Shown here: one piece after another, positions 7,992 through 15,688 of the stretch
Numbering within the stretch: position 1 is the first letter of the stretch
How the letters are laid out: the number at the start of each line of letters is the position of its first letter
Assembly: GCA_038227135.1 (NCBI GenBank)
Contig: JBBRQC010000007.1
Coordinates: 1-64,000 of the forward strand
Reading direction: 5' to 3'
Source of the DNA: UBA4720 sp038227135
Lineage (GTDB): Bacteria; Gemmatimonadota; Gemmatimonadetes; Gemmatimonadales; Gemmatimonadaceae
Length of the DNA stretch: 64,000 nt
Notes under the pieces: model-generated
Databases searched by the model: none
The model's input: the letters and a program-made list of their open reading frames with translations, nothing else
Told to the model about the DNA's origin: nothing
Made by a program: the position numbers and the translations under genes

Positions 7992-9475
7992 GCGAGGAGC
8001 TCAACTTCGTCCTCCAGGCCCGACGGGAGAAACTGGAGGCTCTCGAGGCCGCCGGTATAGCGCCGTACGCGTACGCGTTCGACAGACGGCAGTCAGCGGC
8101 TCAGGCGCAGACACTGCTCGGCGATGTGGAAGAGGGCCCGCCCGTGAGCGTGGCCGGCCGGATCGTAGCGTGGCGATCGCACGGAAAGACGACTTTCGCG
8201 CACCTCGCCGATTCGACGGGGAAGATCCAGCTGTATTTCAAGAAGGACCAGCTGGGCGACGGCAGCTATGCACAGCTCGCTCACTTCGATCTGGGCGACA
8301 TCATCGGTGTACACGGTCCGCTCTTTCGTACGCGCACCGGCGAGGTGACGGTACGCGTCGATCGGGTCGAGCTGTTGGCAAAATCGCTGCGTCCGCTTCC
8401 GTTCGGGAAGGAAGAAGAGATCAACGGCCAGGTGGTGCGACACTCGGGATTCGCTGATCCGGAGCAGCGGTACCGGCAGCGATACGCGGATCTGGCGGTC
8501 CATCCGGAGGTGCGAGCTCTTTTTGTGGCCAGGTCGCGAATGATCTCGTCGATCAGGGGCTTTCTCGATCAGCGCGATTTTCTCGAGGTCGAGACTCCGA
8601 TCCTGCAGCCACTTTATGGCGGCGCCGCGGCGCGCCCCTTCACGACACTGCACAACGCTCTCGACATGCCGCTGTACCTCCGCATCGCGGACGAATTGTA
8701 TTTGAAGCGTTTGGTGGTTGGCGGACTCGAGAGGGTTTACGAGATCGGGCACGATTTCCGTAACGAAGGCATCGACCGCACACACAACCCGGAATTCACG
8801 ATGCTCGAATTCTACCAGGCATACGCGGACTACACCGGGATGATGGACCTCGTCGAGCTTCTCCTGGAGACGACCGCCGGAGCGGTGCGCTCCGTATCGG
8901 AACTTGCGGCTAACGTTCCCCAGTTCCGCCGACCATTCAAGCGCATCGAGTGGGTTCCTTCGCTCAACGCCGCGGCTGGCGCCGACGTAACCTCACTGCA
9001 TGACGGCCGACTCCGCACGCTGGCGCAACGCGTCGGTGTCGAGAAGCCCGAGTCCCTCAGCCGCCCCAAGGTGTTGGACGAAATGTTCCAGGCGCTGGTG
9101 GAGTCGAAGCTTCAGGAGCCGACGTTCGTCGTCGACTACCCGGTCGAGTTGTCGCCGCTCGCGAAACCGAAGCGCGGCAACCCCGCCCTCACCGAGCGCT
9201 TCGAGCTATTCGCGAACGGAAAAGAGATGGCGAACGCCTTCAGCGAGCTGAACGATCCGCTCGACCAGCGCCGGCGCTTTGAGGCCCAGGCGAAACTGAA
9301 GGCCGCGGGTGACGAGGAGGCGTCGGGCGTCGACGAGGATTACCTGCGCGCGATGGAATACGGCATGCCGCCGATGGGCGGTGTAGGAATAGGAATCGAC
9401 AGGCTCTTCATGTATCTCTCGGGTGCGACGAACATCCGCGATGTCATCCTATTTCCGACAATGAGGCCAGAGTGA
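7988..9475 (+). CDS. lysS: Lysyl-tRNA synthetase, class II
   Basis: 495 aa from GTG 7988, overlapping prfB by four bases. It charges tRNA-Lys. Residues about 50-150 form the OB-fold anticodon-binding domain (VAGRIVAWRSHGKTTFAHL). Class II motif 1 covers FLEVETPILQPLYGGAAARPF, motif 2 is FRNEGIDRTHNPEFTMLEFY, and motif 3 is GVGIGIDRLFMYL near the C terminus, followed by the conserved IRDVILFPTMRPE. Pairing with prfB is a common arrangement, as in E. coli prfB-lysS. Confidence 0.97.
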   Translation: MSEELNFVLQARREKLEALEAAGIAPYAYAFDRRQSAAQAQTLLGDVEEGPPVSVAGRIVAWRSHGKTTFAHLADSTGKIQLYFKKDQLGDGSYAQLAHFDLGDIIGVHGPLFRTRTGEVTVRVDRVELLAKSLRPLPFGKEEEINGQVVRHSGFADPEQRYRQRYADLAVHPEVRALFVARSRMISSIRGFLDQRDFLEVETPILQPLYGGAAARPFTTLHNALDMPLYLRIADELYLKRLVVGGLERVYEIGHDFRNEGIDRTHNPEFTMLEFYQAYADYTGMMDLVELLLETTAGAVRSVSELAANVPQFRRPFKRIEWVPSLNAAAGADVTSLHDGRLRTLAQRVGVEKPESLSRPKVLDEMFQALVESKLQEPTFVVDYPVELSPLAKPKRGNPALTERFELFANGKEMANAFSELNDPLDQRRRFEAQAKLKAAGDEEASGVDEDYLRAMEYGMPPMGGVGIGIDRLFMYLSGATNIRDVILFPTMRPE

Positions 9476-10722
9476 GCAGGCTGGAGCTACAGATCGCGTG
9501 GAGATATCTGCGGAGTCGGCGCGGCTCGAAGCTGCTCTCTCTGATAAGCATCATCGCGATTGGCGGCGTGCTGGTGGGAGTGAGCGCGCTCATCGTCATC
9601 ATCGGCGTGATGAACGGATTGCAGCACGATCTCCGCGAGAAGATCCTCGTTGGAAGCCCCGACATCCGCGTGCTGAGTTACGGTGAGGATCTGAAGATCA
9701 CCGACTGGCCGACGGTTCTCGACAAGGTACGCAGGCAGCCGGGAGTCGTGACTGCAGCGCCGTTCGTACTCACCGAAGCGTTGATGACAGCGGGACACGA
9801 TTACGCCGGCGGCGTTTACGTTGTCGGTCTCCTGCCCCAGGGTCGCGGGGTACCGGACGTCACAACGATTCGCTCTCATGCGATTTCCGGCGATTTCCGC
9901 TTCGCCAGCACCGATGGCCAGCATCGCGGAGTGGTTCTCGGGAAGCTCCTCGCGTCGCGGTTCAACAAGTGGCCGGGCGACAGCATCAATCTTCTGTCGG
10001 CGGGAGGCGGGAAGATGAACCCCGTGACCGGGGGCTTCGTGCCGCGGGTCGAGAGGTTCGAGGTGACTGGTATCGTCTCCACCGGAATGTACGAGTACGA
10101 CAACGCCTACGCGTTCGTTGCGCTGGATAAGGCGCAGAGCCTCGCGGGACTCGGTGATGGTGTCACCGGGATCGAGGTCAAGACGAAGGATCGCTGGCAG
10201 GCGGCGGCGGTCGCTTCGAGCGTCGTTGGCGCGCTCGGCTGGCCGTACCGCACAGTGGATTGGGAGGAACAGAATCACTCTCTGTTTCAGGCGCTCAAGC
10301 TCGAGAAGCTCGGAATGGGGGTGATCCTGCTGTTGATCGTTCTCGTTGCCGCTTTCAACATAGTGAGCACGCTCACGATGGTGGTCGCGGACAAGACGAA
10401 AGAGATAGGAATTCTGAAAGCGATGGGTATGCCCGCACGCTCGATCCGTCGGATCTTCTTCGCACAGGGTCTCGTGATCGGAATCGTGGGAACGGTGGTC
10501 GGGCTTCTGCTCGGATTCGCGGCGGCGCTGGCGCTGGACAGATACCAGTTCATCAAGCTCGATCCGCAGGTCTATTTCATCGATCACCTGCCGGTGTCGA
10601 CGCAGCCGATGGACGTGATGTGGATCGTACTTGCCAGCATTGCGATCGCCGCGATCGCTACGGTGTATCCATCGGTACAGGCGTCAAGACTCTTTCCGAT
10701 CGAGGCCATCAGGCACGAATGA
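9472..10722 (+). CDS. lolE: Lipoprotein-releasing ABC transporter permease (LolC/LolE)
   Basis: 416 aa from GTG 9472 (GTGA overlap with lysS). An inner-membrane FtsX/MacB-type permease: one transmembrane segment near 23-48, a large periplasmic domain (about 50-270), then three segments ending in VYPSVQASRLFPIEAIRHE. The N-terminal pattern LEL-IAWRYLRSRRGSKLLSLIS is typical of LolC/E. With LolD it extracts mature lipoproteins from the inner membrane for LolA. Only one permease gene is present, suggesting a LolF-like homodimer. The symbol could equally be lolC. Confidence 0.9.
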   Translation: MSRLELQIAWRYLRSRRGSKLLSLISIIAIGGVLVGVSALIVIIGVMNGLQHDLREKILVGSPDIRVLSYGEDLKITDWPTVLDKVRRQPGVVTAAPFVLTEALMTAGHDYAGGVYVVGLLPQGRGVPDVTTIRSHAISGDFRFASTDGQHRGVVLGKLLASRFNKWPGDSINLLSAGGGKMNPVTGGFVPRVERFEVTGIVSTGMYEYDNAYAFVALDKAQSLAGLGDGVTGIEVKTKDRWQAAAVASSVVGALGWPYRTVDWEEQNHSLFQALKLEKLGMGVILLLIVLVAAFNIVSTLTMVVADKTKEIGILKAMGMPARSIRRIFFAQGLVIGIVGTVVGLLLGFAAALALDRYQFIKLDPQVYFIDHLPVSTQPMDVMWIVLASIAIAAIATVYPSVQASRLFPIEAIRHE

Positions 10723-11423
10723 CGATGACCGTACTCGAGGCGCACGACGTCCACAAGACCTATGTCGGCGGCGATGGGAACGCCATTCAAGTTCTCAGCG
10801 GCGTGAATCTCTCCGTTCTGCGGGGGGAGATGGTTGCCATTGTCGGCGCCAGCGGGGCGGGCAAGAGCACGCTGATGCACGTTCTGGGAGCACTCGACAA
10901 GCCTACGCGTGGGTATGTTGTAATTGGAGGTGAGCCGATTCACGGCCGAGATGAGATGGAGCTGGGAGAGCTGCGGAACCGCACCGTGGGGTTCGTGTTC
11001 CAGTTTCACCACTTGCTTCGTGAGTTTTCGGCTCTCGAGAACGTGATGATGCCACTCAGAATCGGCGGGTGGTCAGAAGAGTCGGCGAGAGGCCGCGCGG
11101 CGGAGCTACTCGCTCGCGTCGGGCTCAGCGCCAGAATGTCGCATCGGCCCGGAGAGCTGTCAGGGGGCGAGCAGCAGCGCACCGCAGTCGCTCGTGCCCT
11201 GGCGATGGACCCTCAGATCGTTCTCGCCGACGAGCCGTCGGGAAATCTGGACCGCGCGAACGCCGAGAATCTGCACGAGCTGTTGAGCGAGGTGGTCGAT
11301 GACCTCGAGATCGGGATGGTCGTCGTAACACATAACCGCTCTCTCGCCGCGCGCGCCAACAAAGTGCTGCTCCTCGAGGGCGGTCAGCTGAGTCGTACCG
11401 CGGTAGATGAGGTAGTTGTATAA
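10719..11423 (+). CDS. lolD: Lipoprotein-releasing ABC transporter ATPase LolD
   Basis: 234 aa, ATG 10719 in an ATGA overlap with the permease gene (a second ATG lies at 10725). Walker A GASGAGKST (43-51), Q-loop FQFHHLL, signature LSGGEQQR (147-154), Walker B IVLADEPSGNLD and H-loop VVVTHN are all intact. The Q-loop FQFHHLL.EF.A.ENV is the LolD/MacB type. It powers lipoprotein release together with the upstream permease. Confidence 0.93.
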   Translation: MTMTVLEAHDVHKTYVGGDGNAIQVLSGVNLSVLRGEMVAIVGASGAGKSTLMHVLGALDKPTRGYVVIGGEPIHGRDEMELGELRNRTVGFVFQFHHLLREFSALENVMMPLRIGGWSEESARGRAAELLARVGLSARMSHRPGELSGGEQQRTAVARALAMDPQIVLADEPSGNLDRANAENLHELLSEVVDDLEIGMVVVTHNRSLAARANKVLLLEGGQLSRTAVDEVVV

Positions 11424-11909
11424 ATGGTCTGTGATCTGTGCAAGAACGGCGAAGCGGTGATCCAGCTCACTGAGATCGAGGGGAGCGGGGTCAGGCAGCT
11501 GCATCTATGCGAGAAGTGCGCTGCGGAGCGTGGCGTCGAGACGACCATCGGGGCTTCGAAGCCGCAGATCAACAATTTTCTGCAGACGATCCATGAGCAA
11601 ATGCCCGGCGCGAAAGGGGAGCCGGTGCATTGCACGTTCTGCTCTTCGACGCTCGCCGATTTCAGGACGACGGGACGGCTCGGCTGCGCGCACTGCTACG
11701 AAGCATTCGAGTCGAGCCTGCGCGACCTCTTGCGCAGGGTTCACGGAAACTCCCGTCACATAGGGCGTCGTTACGTTGCGCCACTGCCTTCGGAGCTGCC
11801 GCACGTGTCCAGCGCCACGGAGCTGCGCGATCGGCTCAAGCGCGCGATCGACGCGGAGCAATTCGAGCTCGCCGCCGACTTGCGCGACAAGCTGCGGGGA
11901 ATCGAGTAA
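11424..11909 (+). CDS. mcsA: McsA-like zinc-finger activator with UVR motif
   Basis: 161 aa. Four CxxC pairs (C3/C6, C29/C32, C70/C73, C88/C91) form two zinc fingers. The C terminus (131-161, LRDRLKRAIDAEQFELAADLRDKLR) is a UVR motif. McsA activates the arginine kinase McsB, and the next two genes are mcsB and clpC, as in Bacillus. The start follows the lolD stop with no gap, and the stop overlaps the mcsB start by one base. In Firmicutes ctsR precedes mcsA; here lolD does. Confidence 0.93.
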   Translation: MVCDLCKNGEAVIQLTEIEGSGVRQLHLCEKCAAERGVETTIGASKPQINNFLQTIHEQMPGAKGEPVHCTFCSSTLADFRTTGRLGCAHCYEAFESSLRDLLRRVHGNSRHIGRRYVAPLPSELPHVSSATELRDRLKRAIDAEQFELAADLRDKLRGIE

Positions 11910-12979
11910 TGCTCGACCTCACTCTGCTGCCCGACGGCGGCGCGAGCTGGCTCGACGCTTCCGGGGAGCATGCGGACATCGTGATATCGACACGAATTCG
12001 CCTGGCCAGAAACCTGGAAGGCTATGCTTTTACGCCGAGAGCGCGCGATGGTGAGAGGCTGAGGATTCTGACGCAGGTCCGGGAAGCCTTTGCCGGACTC
12101 CAGTCCATTGAGGACGGCGTGCTGCTTCGCGTGGATGAGCTGCCGCCGGAGGACAGACTGCTCCTTCACGAGCGGCACGTCGTGAGCAAGGAGCTCGCCG
12201 GCCTCAACGAGCAGCCAGTCCGCACCGGTGCTGCCGTGTATCTCTCGCGCGGCGTCGGCATCATGGTAAACGAAGAAGACCACCTTCGTCTCCAGGCGCT
12301 CCACTCCGGTTTTCACGTCGCTGACGCGTTCGGCGTGCTCGAGCGCCTGGACGCCGAGCTGGGGAACAAGCTGCCTTATGCATTCCACAGCGAGTTCGGC
12401 TACCTGACCGCGTGCCCGACCAACGTCGGGACCGGGCTTCGGGCTTCGGTCCTGATCCATCTGCCGGGTCTGGTGCTGACCAAGGAGATCGGGAAGGTGC
12501 TCGCCGGTCTGCAGCAGGTGGGGCTCACCTATCGCGGCATGTACGGCGAGGGGAGCGAAGTAGTCGGGAATTTCTTTCAAATCTCGAATCAGACGACACT
12601 GGGCAGATCGGAAGGCGAGTTACTTGATTACCTCGTGCGCGTCGTTACTCATGTAATCGAACGAGAAGAAGAAGCGCGGCGGGTGCTGTTGCGCGATGCG
12701 GGTTATATTATAGAAGACAAGCTCTGGCGTGCCTTCGGCACGCTGCGATATGCACGCAGCTTGAGCTTCGATGAAGCGATGAACTATTTGAGCGGCGTGC
12801 GACTGGCTGTCGGTTTGAAACTGATAAGCGGTCTCAGTGTATATACTCTCAACAAGCTCCTGATATTTAGTCAGCTCGCGCACCTCGGCAATTCAGAGGG
12901 GAGGGCGCTGACGGAAAGCGAAGCGAATGTCGCACGCGCTCGTTACGTGCGGGAGACGCTAGCTCGAGAGGCGGAGTAA
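11909..12979 (+). CDS. mcsB: Protein-arginine kinase McsB
   Basis: 356 aa from ATG 11909, which shares its A with the mcsA stop; the open frame extends further upstream in the wrong context. It belongs to the phosphagen-kinase fold: STRIRLARN (27-35, nucleotide phosphate binding), NEEDHLRLQ acidic substrate loop, CPTNVGTGLR with the conserved Cys, and GEGSEVVGNFFQISNQ. In Bacillus it phosphorylates arginines, marking proteins for ClpC-ClpP. The adjacent clpC supports the same job in this diderm bacterium. Confidence 0.95.
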   Translation: MLDLTLLPDGGASWLDASGEHADIVISTRIRLARNLEGYAFTPRARDGERLRILTQVREAFAGLQSIEDGVLLRVDELPPEDRLLLHERHVVSKELAGLNEQPVRTGAAVYLSRGVGIMVNEEDHLRLQALHSGFHVADAFGVLERLDAELGNKLPYAFHSEFGYLTACPTNVGTGLRASVLIHLPGLVLTKEIGKVLAGLQQVGLTYRGMYGEGSEVVGNFFQISNQTTLGRSEGELLDYLVRVVTHVIEREEEARRVLLRDAGYIIEDKLWRAFGTLRYARSLSFDEAMNYLSGVRLAVGLKLISGLSVYTLNKLLIFSQLAHLGNSEGRALTESEANVARARYVRETLAREAE

Positions 12980-13064
12980 TGGGTAGCAGGTAATCACGCG
13001 CGCCGCAGTGATCCACACTGTCACGCACGCGAAGGAACTGGCTCCCGCACTGAGGATTGCAGAG

Positions 13065-15563
13065 ATGAACGGTTACAACTTCACTGAGCGAGTTCGAAAG
13101 GTTCTCGCCATGGCTCGTGAGGAGGCTGCACGTCTCCATCACGAATACGTCGGTACCGAGCACATACTGCTCGGCCTCATCCGTGAAGGTGAGGGAGTCG
13201 CTGCCGCCGTCCTTCAAAATCTCAGCGTCGACCTCGACGAGATTCAGCAGAAGATCGAGGAGACAGTGAAGAAGGGTAAGGCCGCAGCCGCGACCGGACC
13301 CGATCTCCCGTACACGTCGCGCGCCAAGAAAGTGCTGGAGCTCGCGATGGGCGAAGCGCGTGATTTAAGCCACGGCTACGTGGGCACCGAGCATCTGCTG
13401 CTCGGCCTCCTCCGTGAAGAGAAGGGTATCGCGGCGCAGGTTCTGACGGACGCCGGCGTGAATCTCGACGCGGCGAAGGCGGAAACGCTGAGACTGCTGG
13501 GCACTGAAATGCCGCAGGGTGGAACGCCCGCCGTGGCGCCGGGAGCCCCAGGGGCGCCGCAGACCCAAACCGGGAAGGGCGAGAAGAAGTCCAAGACGCC
13601 CGCGCTCGATCACTTCTGCAGAGATCTCACGCAGCTGGCTGCCGACAACCAACTCGATCCGACGATCGGCCGGGCCAAGGAGATCGAGCGCGTGATGGAA
13701 ATCCTGACGCGTCGCAAGAAGAACAATCCCGTGCTCATCGGTGAGCCGGGTGTGGGCAAGACTGCGATCGTCGAAGGACTCGCTCAGCTCATCGCCAACG
13801 GCGAATGCCCCGATTCTCTTCGCGAGAACCGCGTGCTTTCGCTCGACATGGCGGCGGTGATCGCCGGTACCAAGTACCGCGGTCAGTTCGAAGAGCGCCT
13901 CAAGGCGGTCATGAACGAGATCGCGCAGAACAAGAACATCATCCTGTTCATCGACGAGCTGCACACGCTCGTCGGAGCCGGTGCCGCCGAAGGCGCAATC
14001 GATGCGAGCAACATGCTGAAGCCAGCACTCGCTCGTGGCGAGCTGCAATGCGTTGGTGCGTCCACTCTGAACGAGTATCGCAAGTACATCGAAAAGGATG
14101 GAGCGCTCGAGCGTCGCTTCCAGACCGTCATCGTCGAGCCGCCTTCGGTCGAGGAGACTGTCGAGATCCTGAAGGGGCTTCGCAAGAAGTACGAGGAGCA
14201 CCACAAGGTGACGATCCCCGATGCGACGCTGGAATCAGCGGCGAAGCTATCGGAGCGCTACATCACCGACAGATTCCTTCCCGACAAGGCGATCGATGTG
14301 ATTGACGAGGCGGGCGCGCGCGCGCGGCTGGCGACTCAATCGCCTCCGCCAGCGGTCGCCGAGCTCAAGGGGCAGCTCGATGCGGTGAACGTGGATAAGG
14401 AGTCCGCGGTGCGCGATCAGAACTTCGAGCGCGCGGCATCGCTGCGTGATCGTGAACGCGAGCTGCAGGGCGAGATCCGCAAAAAGCAGGAAGAGTGGGA
14501 GAAGCATCGCCAATCCCACCGACCGGTGCTCGGGGAGGACGAAGTGTCCTTCATCGTGAGCCGGTGGACGGGAATACCCGTAATGCGTCTTCAGGAAGCC
14601 GAGACGGCGAGACTGCTGCGCATGGAAGAGGAGCTCCACCAGTCGGTGGTTGCGCAGGAAGAGGCAATCAAGGCACTGGCGCGCTCGATTCGCCGCAGCC
14701 GTGCGGGACTGAAGGATCCAAACCGCCCGATCGGCTCATTCATATTTTCCGGCCCGACCGGCGTCGGCAAGACTGAAGTTGCCCGCCAGCTGGCGAAGTT
14801 TCTGTTCGCGGATCCATCGGCTCTGATTCGCGTGGACATGAGCGAGTACATGGAGAAGTTCTCGGTGTCGCGCCTCATCGGTGCGCCCCCGGGCTACGTC
14901 GGGTACGAGGACTCGGGCACGCTCACCAAGGCCGTGCGACGCAAGCCCTACAGCGTCGTACTCCTGGACGAGATCGAGAAGGCGCACCCCGACGTGTTCA
15001 ACATCCTGCTGCAGGTGCTGGATGAAGGGCACCTCACCGACAACTACGGACGCGTGATCGACTTCAAGAACACCGTCGTGATCATGACCTCGAATATCGG
15101 TGCGCGCGACATCACGAAGGGACGCGGTCTTGGCTTCCATGCGCCGGACGAGAAGACGAGCTTCGAGCGGATGGCGGAGAAGGTCAAGGAAGAGATGGCG
15201 CATGTGTTCAATCCGGAGTTCCTGAACCGGCTAGACGACGTGATCGTCTTCCACCCGCTCTCGCAGGAGAATATCGCAGAGATCGTCGGGATTCTTCTGA
15301 AGGACGTCCAGAAGCGCCTGAGCGACGAAGAGCTGACGCTCAAGCTGACCGACGCCGCGTCCGCGCTGCTGGTGAAGCACGGATACGACGAGAAGTTCGG
15401 CGCGCGTCCTCTGAAGCGCGCGATCCAGAAATTCATCGAGGATCCCCTCTCGGAGAAGATCCTGCTCGCAGAGTTCTCGAAGGGCGACGAGATCGAGGTG
15501 GATCTCGCGGCGGACGGCGAGAAGCTGGATTTCCGGGTTCTCAGCGGTACCCCGAAAGCGTAG
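13065..15563 (+). CDS. clpC: AAA+ chaperone ClpC, Clp protease ATPase subunit
   Basis: 832 aa from ATG 13065, chosen because family members start at NGYNFTERVRKVLAMAREEA; an upstream start at 13008 adds 19 unconserved residues. It has two Clp N repeats (1-150), first AAA+ module (GEPGVGKT, then LFIDELHTLVGAG), a middle domain with UVR motif (RDQNFERAASLRDRE), and second AAA+ module (GPTGVGKT, LLDEIEKAHPD). The UVR-containing middle domain marks ClpC rather than ClpA or ClpB. It unfolds substrates for ClpP, including arginine-phosphorylated ones delivered by McsB. Confidence 0.96.
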   Translation: MNGYNFTERVRKVLAMAREEAARLHHEYVGTEHILLGLIREGEGVAAAVLQNLSVDLDEIQQKIEETVKKGKAAAATGPDLPYTSRAKKVLELAMGEARDLSHGYVGTEHLLLGLLREEKGIAAQVLTDAGVNLDAAKAETLRLLGTEMPQGGTPAVAPGAPGAPQTQTGKGEKKSKTPALDHFCRDLTQLAADNQLDPTIGRAKEIERVMEILTRRKKNNPVLIGEPGVGKTAIVEGLAQLIANGECPDSLRENRVLSLDMAAVIAGTKYRGQFEERLKAVMNEIAQNKNIILFIDELHTLVGAGAAEGAIDASNMLKPALARGELQCVGASTLNEYRKYIEKDGALERRFQTVIVEPPSVEETVEILKGLRKKYEEHHKVTIPDATLESAAKLSERYITDRFLPDKAIDVIDEAGARARLATQSPPPAVAELKGQLDAVNVDKESAVRDQNFERAASLRDRERELQGEIRKKQEEWEKHRQSHRPVLGEDEVSFIVSRWTGIPVMRLQEAETARLLRMEEELHQSVVAQEEAIKALARSIRRSRAGLKDPNRPIGSFIFSGPTGVGKTEVARQLAKFLFADPSALIRVDMSEYMEKFSVSRLIGAPPGYVGYEDSGTLTKAVRRKPYSVVLLDEIEKAHPDVFNILLQVLDEGHLTDNYGRVIDFKNTVVIMTSNIGARDITKGRGLGFHAPDEKTSFERMAEKVKEEMAHVFNPEFLNRLDDVIVFHPLSQENIAEIVGILLKDVQKRLSDEELTLKLTDAASALLVKHGYDEKFGARPLKRAIQKFIEDPLSEKILLAEFSKGDEIEVDLAADGEKLDFRVLSGTPKA

Positions 15564-15583
15564 GATAAAGCTTCGGGCAGGAC

Positions 15584-15624
15584 ACGGGGCCGGAGGAGAG
15601 AAGCAACTCTCTTCCGGCCCCGTT
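15584..15624 (+). terminator. Strong hairpin after clpC, probable terminator
   Basis: ACGGGGCCGGAGGAGAG (15584-15600) pairs with CTCTCTTCCGGCCCCGT (15607-15623) with one mismatch across a 6-nt loop. The T run after it is poor (TGTCT), so it may terminate inefficiently or protect the 3' end. Confidence 0.6.
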
Positions 15625-15676
15625 GTCTAATGAGGATACTCGTCGCCCGGCGGGACCTATAGAAAACCCAATAGTG

Positions 15677-15682
15677 TATATT
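15677..15682 (+). promoter_or_regulatory. Candidate -10 element for bamA, close to the ATG
   Basis: TATATT ends 6 nt before the bamA ATG in a locally AT-rich stretch. No ribosome binding site precedes the ATG, which fits a leaderless transcript opening the bamA-skp-lpx operon. Confidence 0.45.
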
Positions 15683-15688
15683 TGTGTG

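Noticed and set aside
9487..10587. Long antisense ORF of 366 codons opposite the LolC/E gene; similar ones at 16178-17614, 25696-27078, 1830-2816 and 5115-6050
   Set aside because: High GC content leaves antisense frames open. The translations are rich in Arg, His and Asp without domains, and the opposite strand holds a clear gene in each case.
15584..15624. A CRISPR-like or mobile element end at the clpC 3' hairpin
   Set aside because: It is a single hairpin without repeats or spacers and is best read as a transcription terminator.
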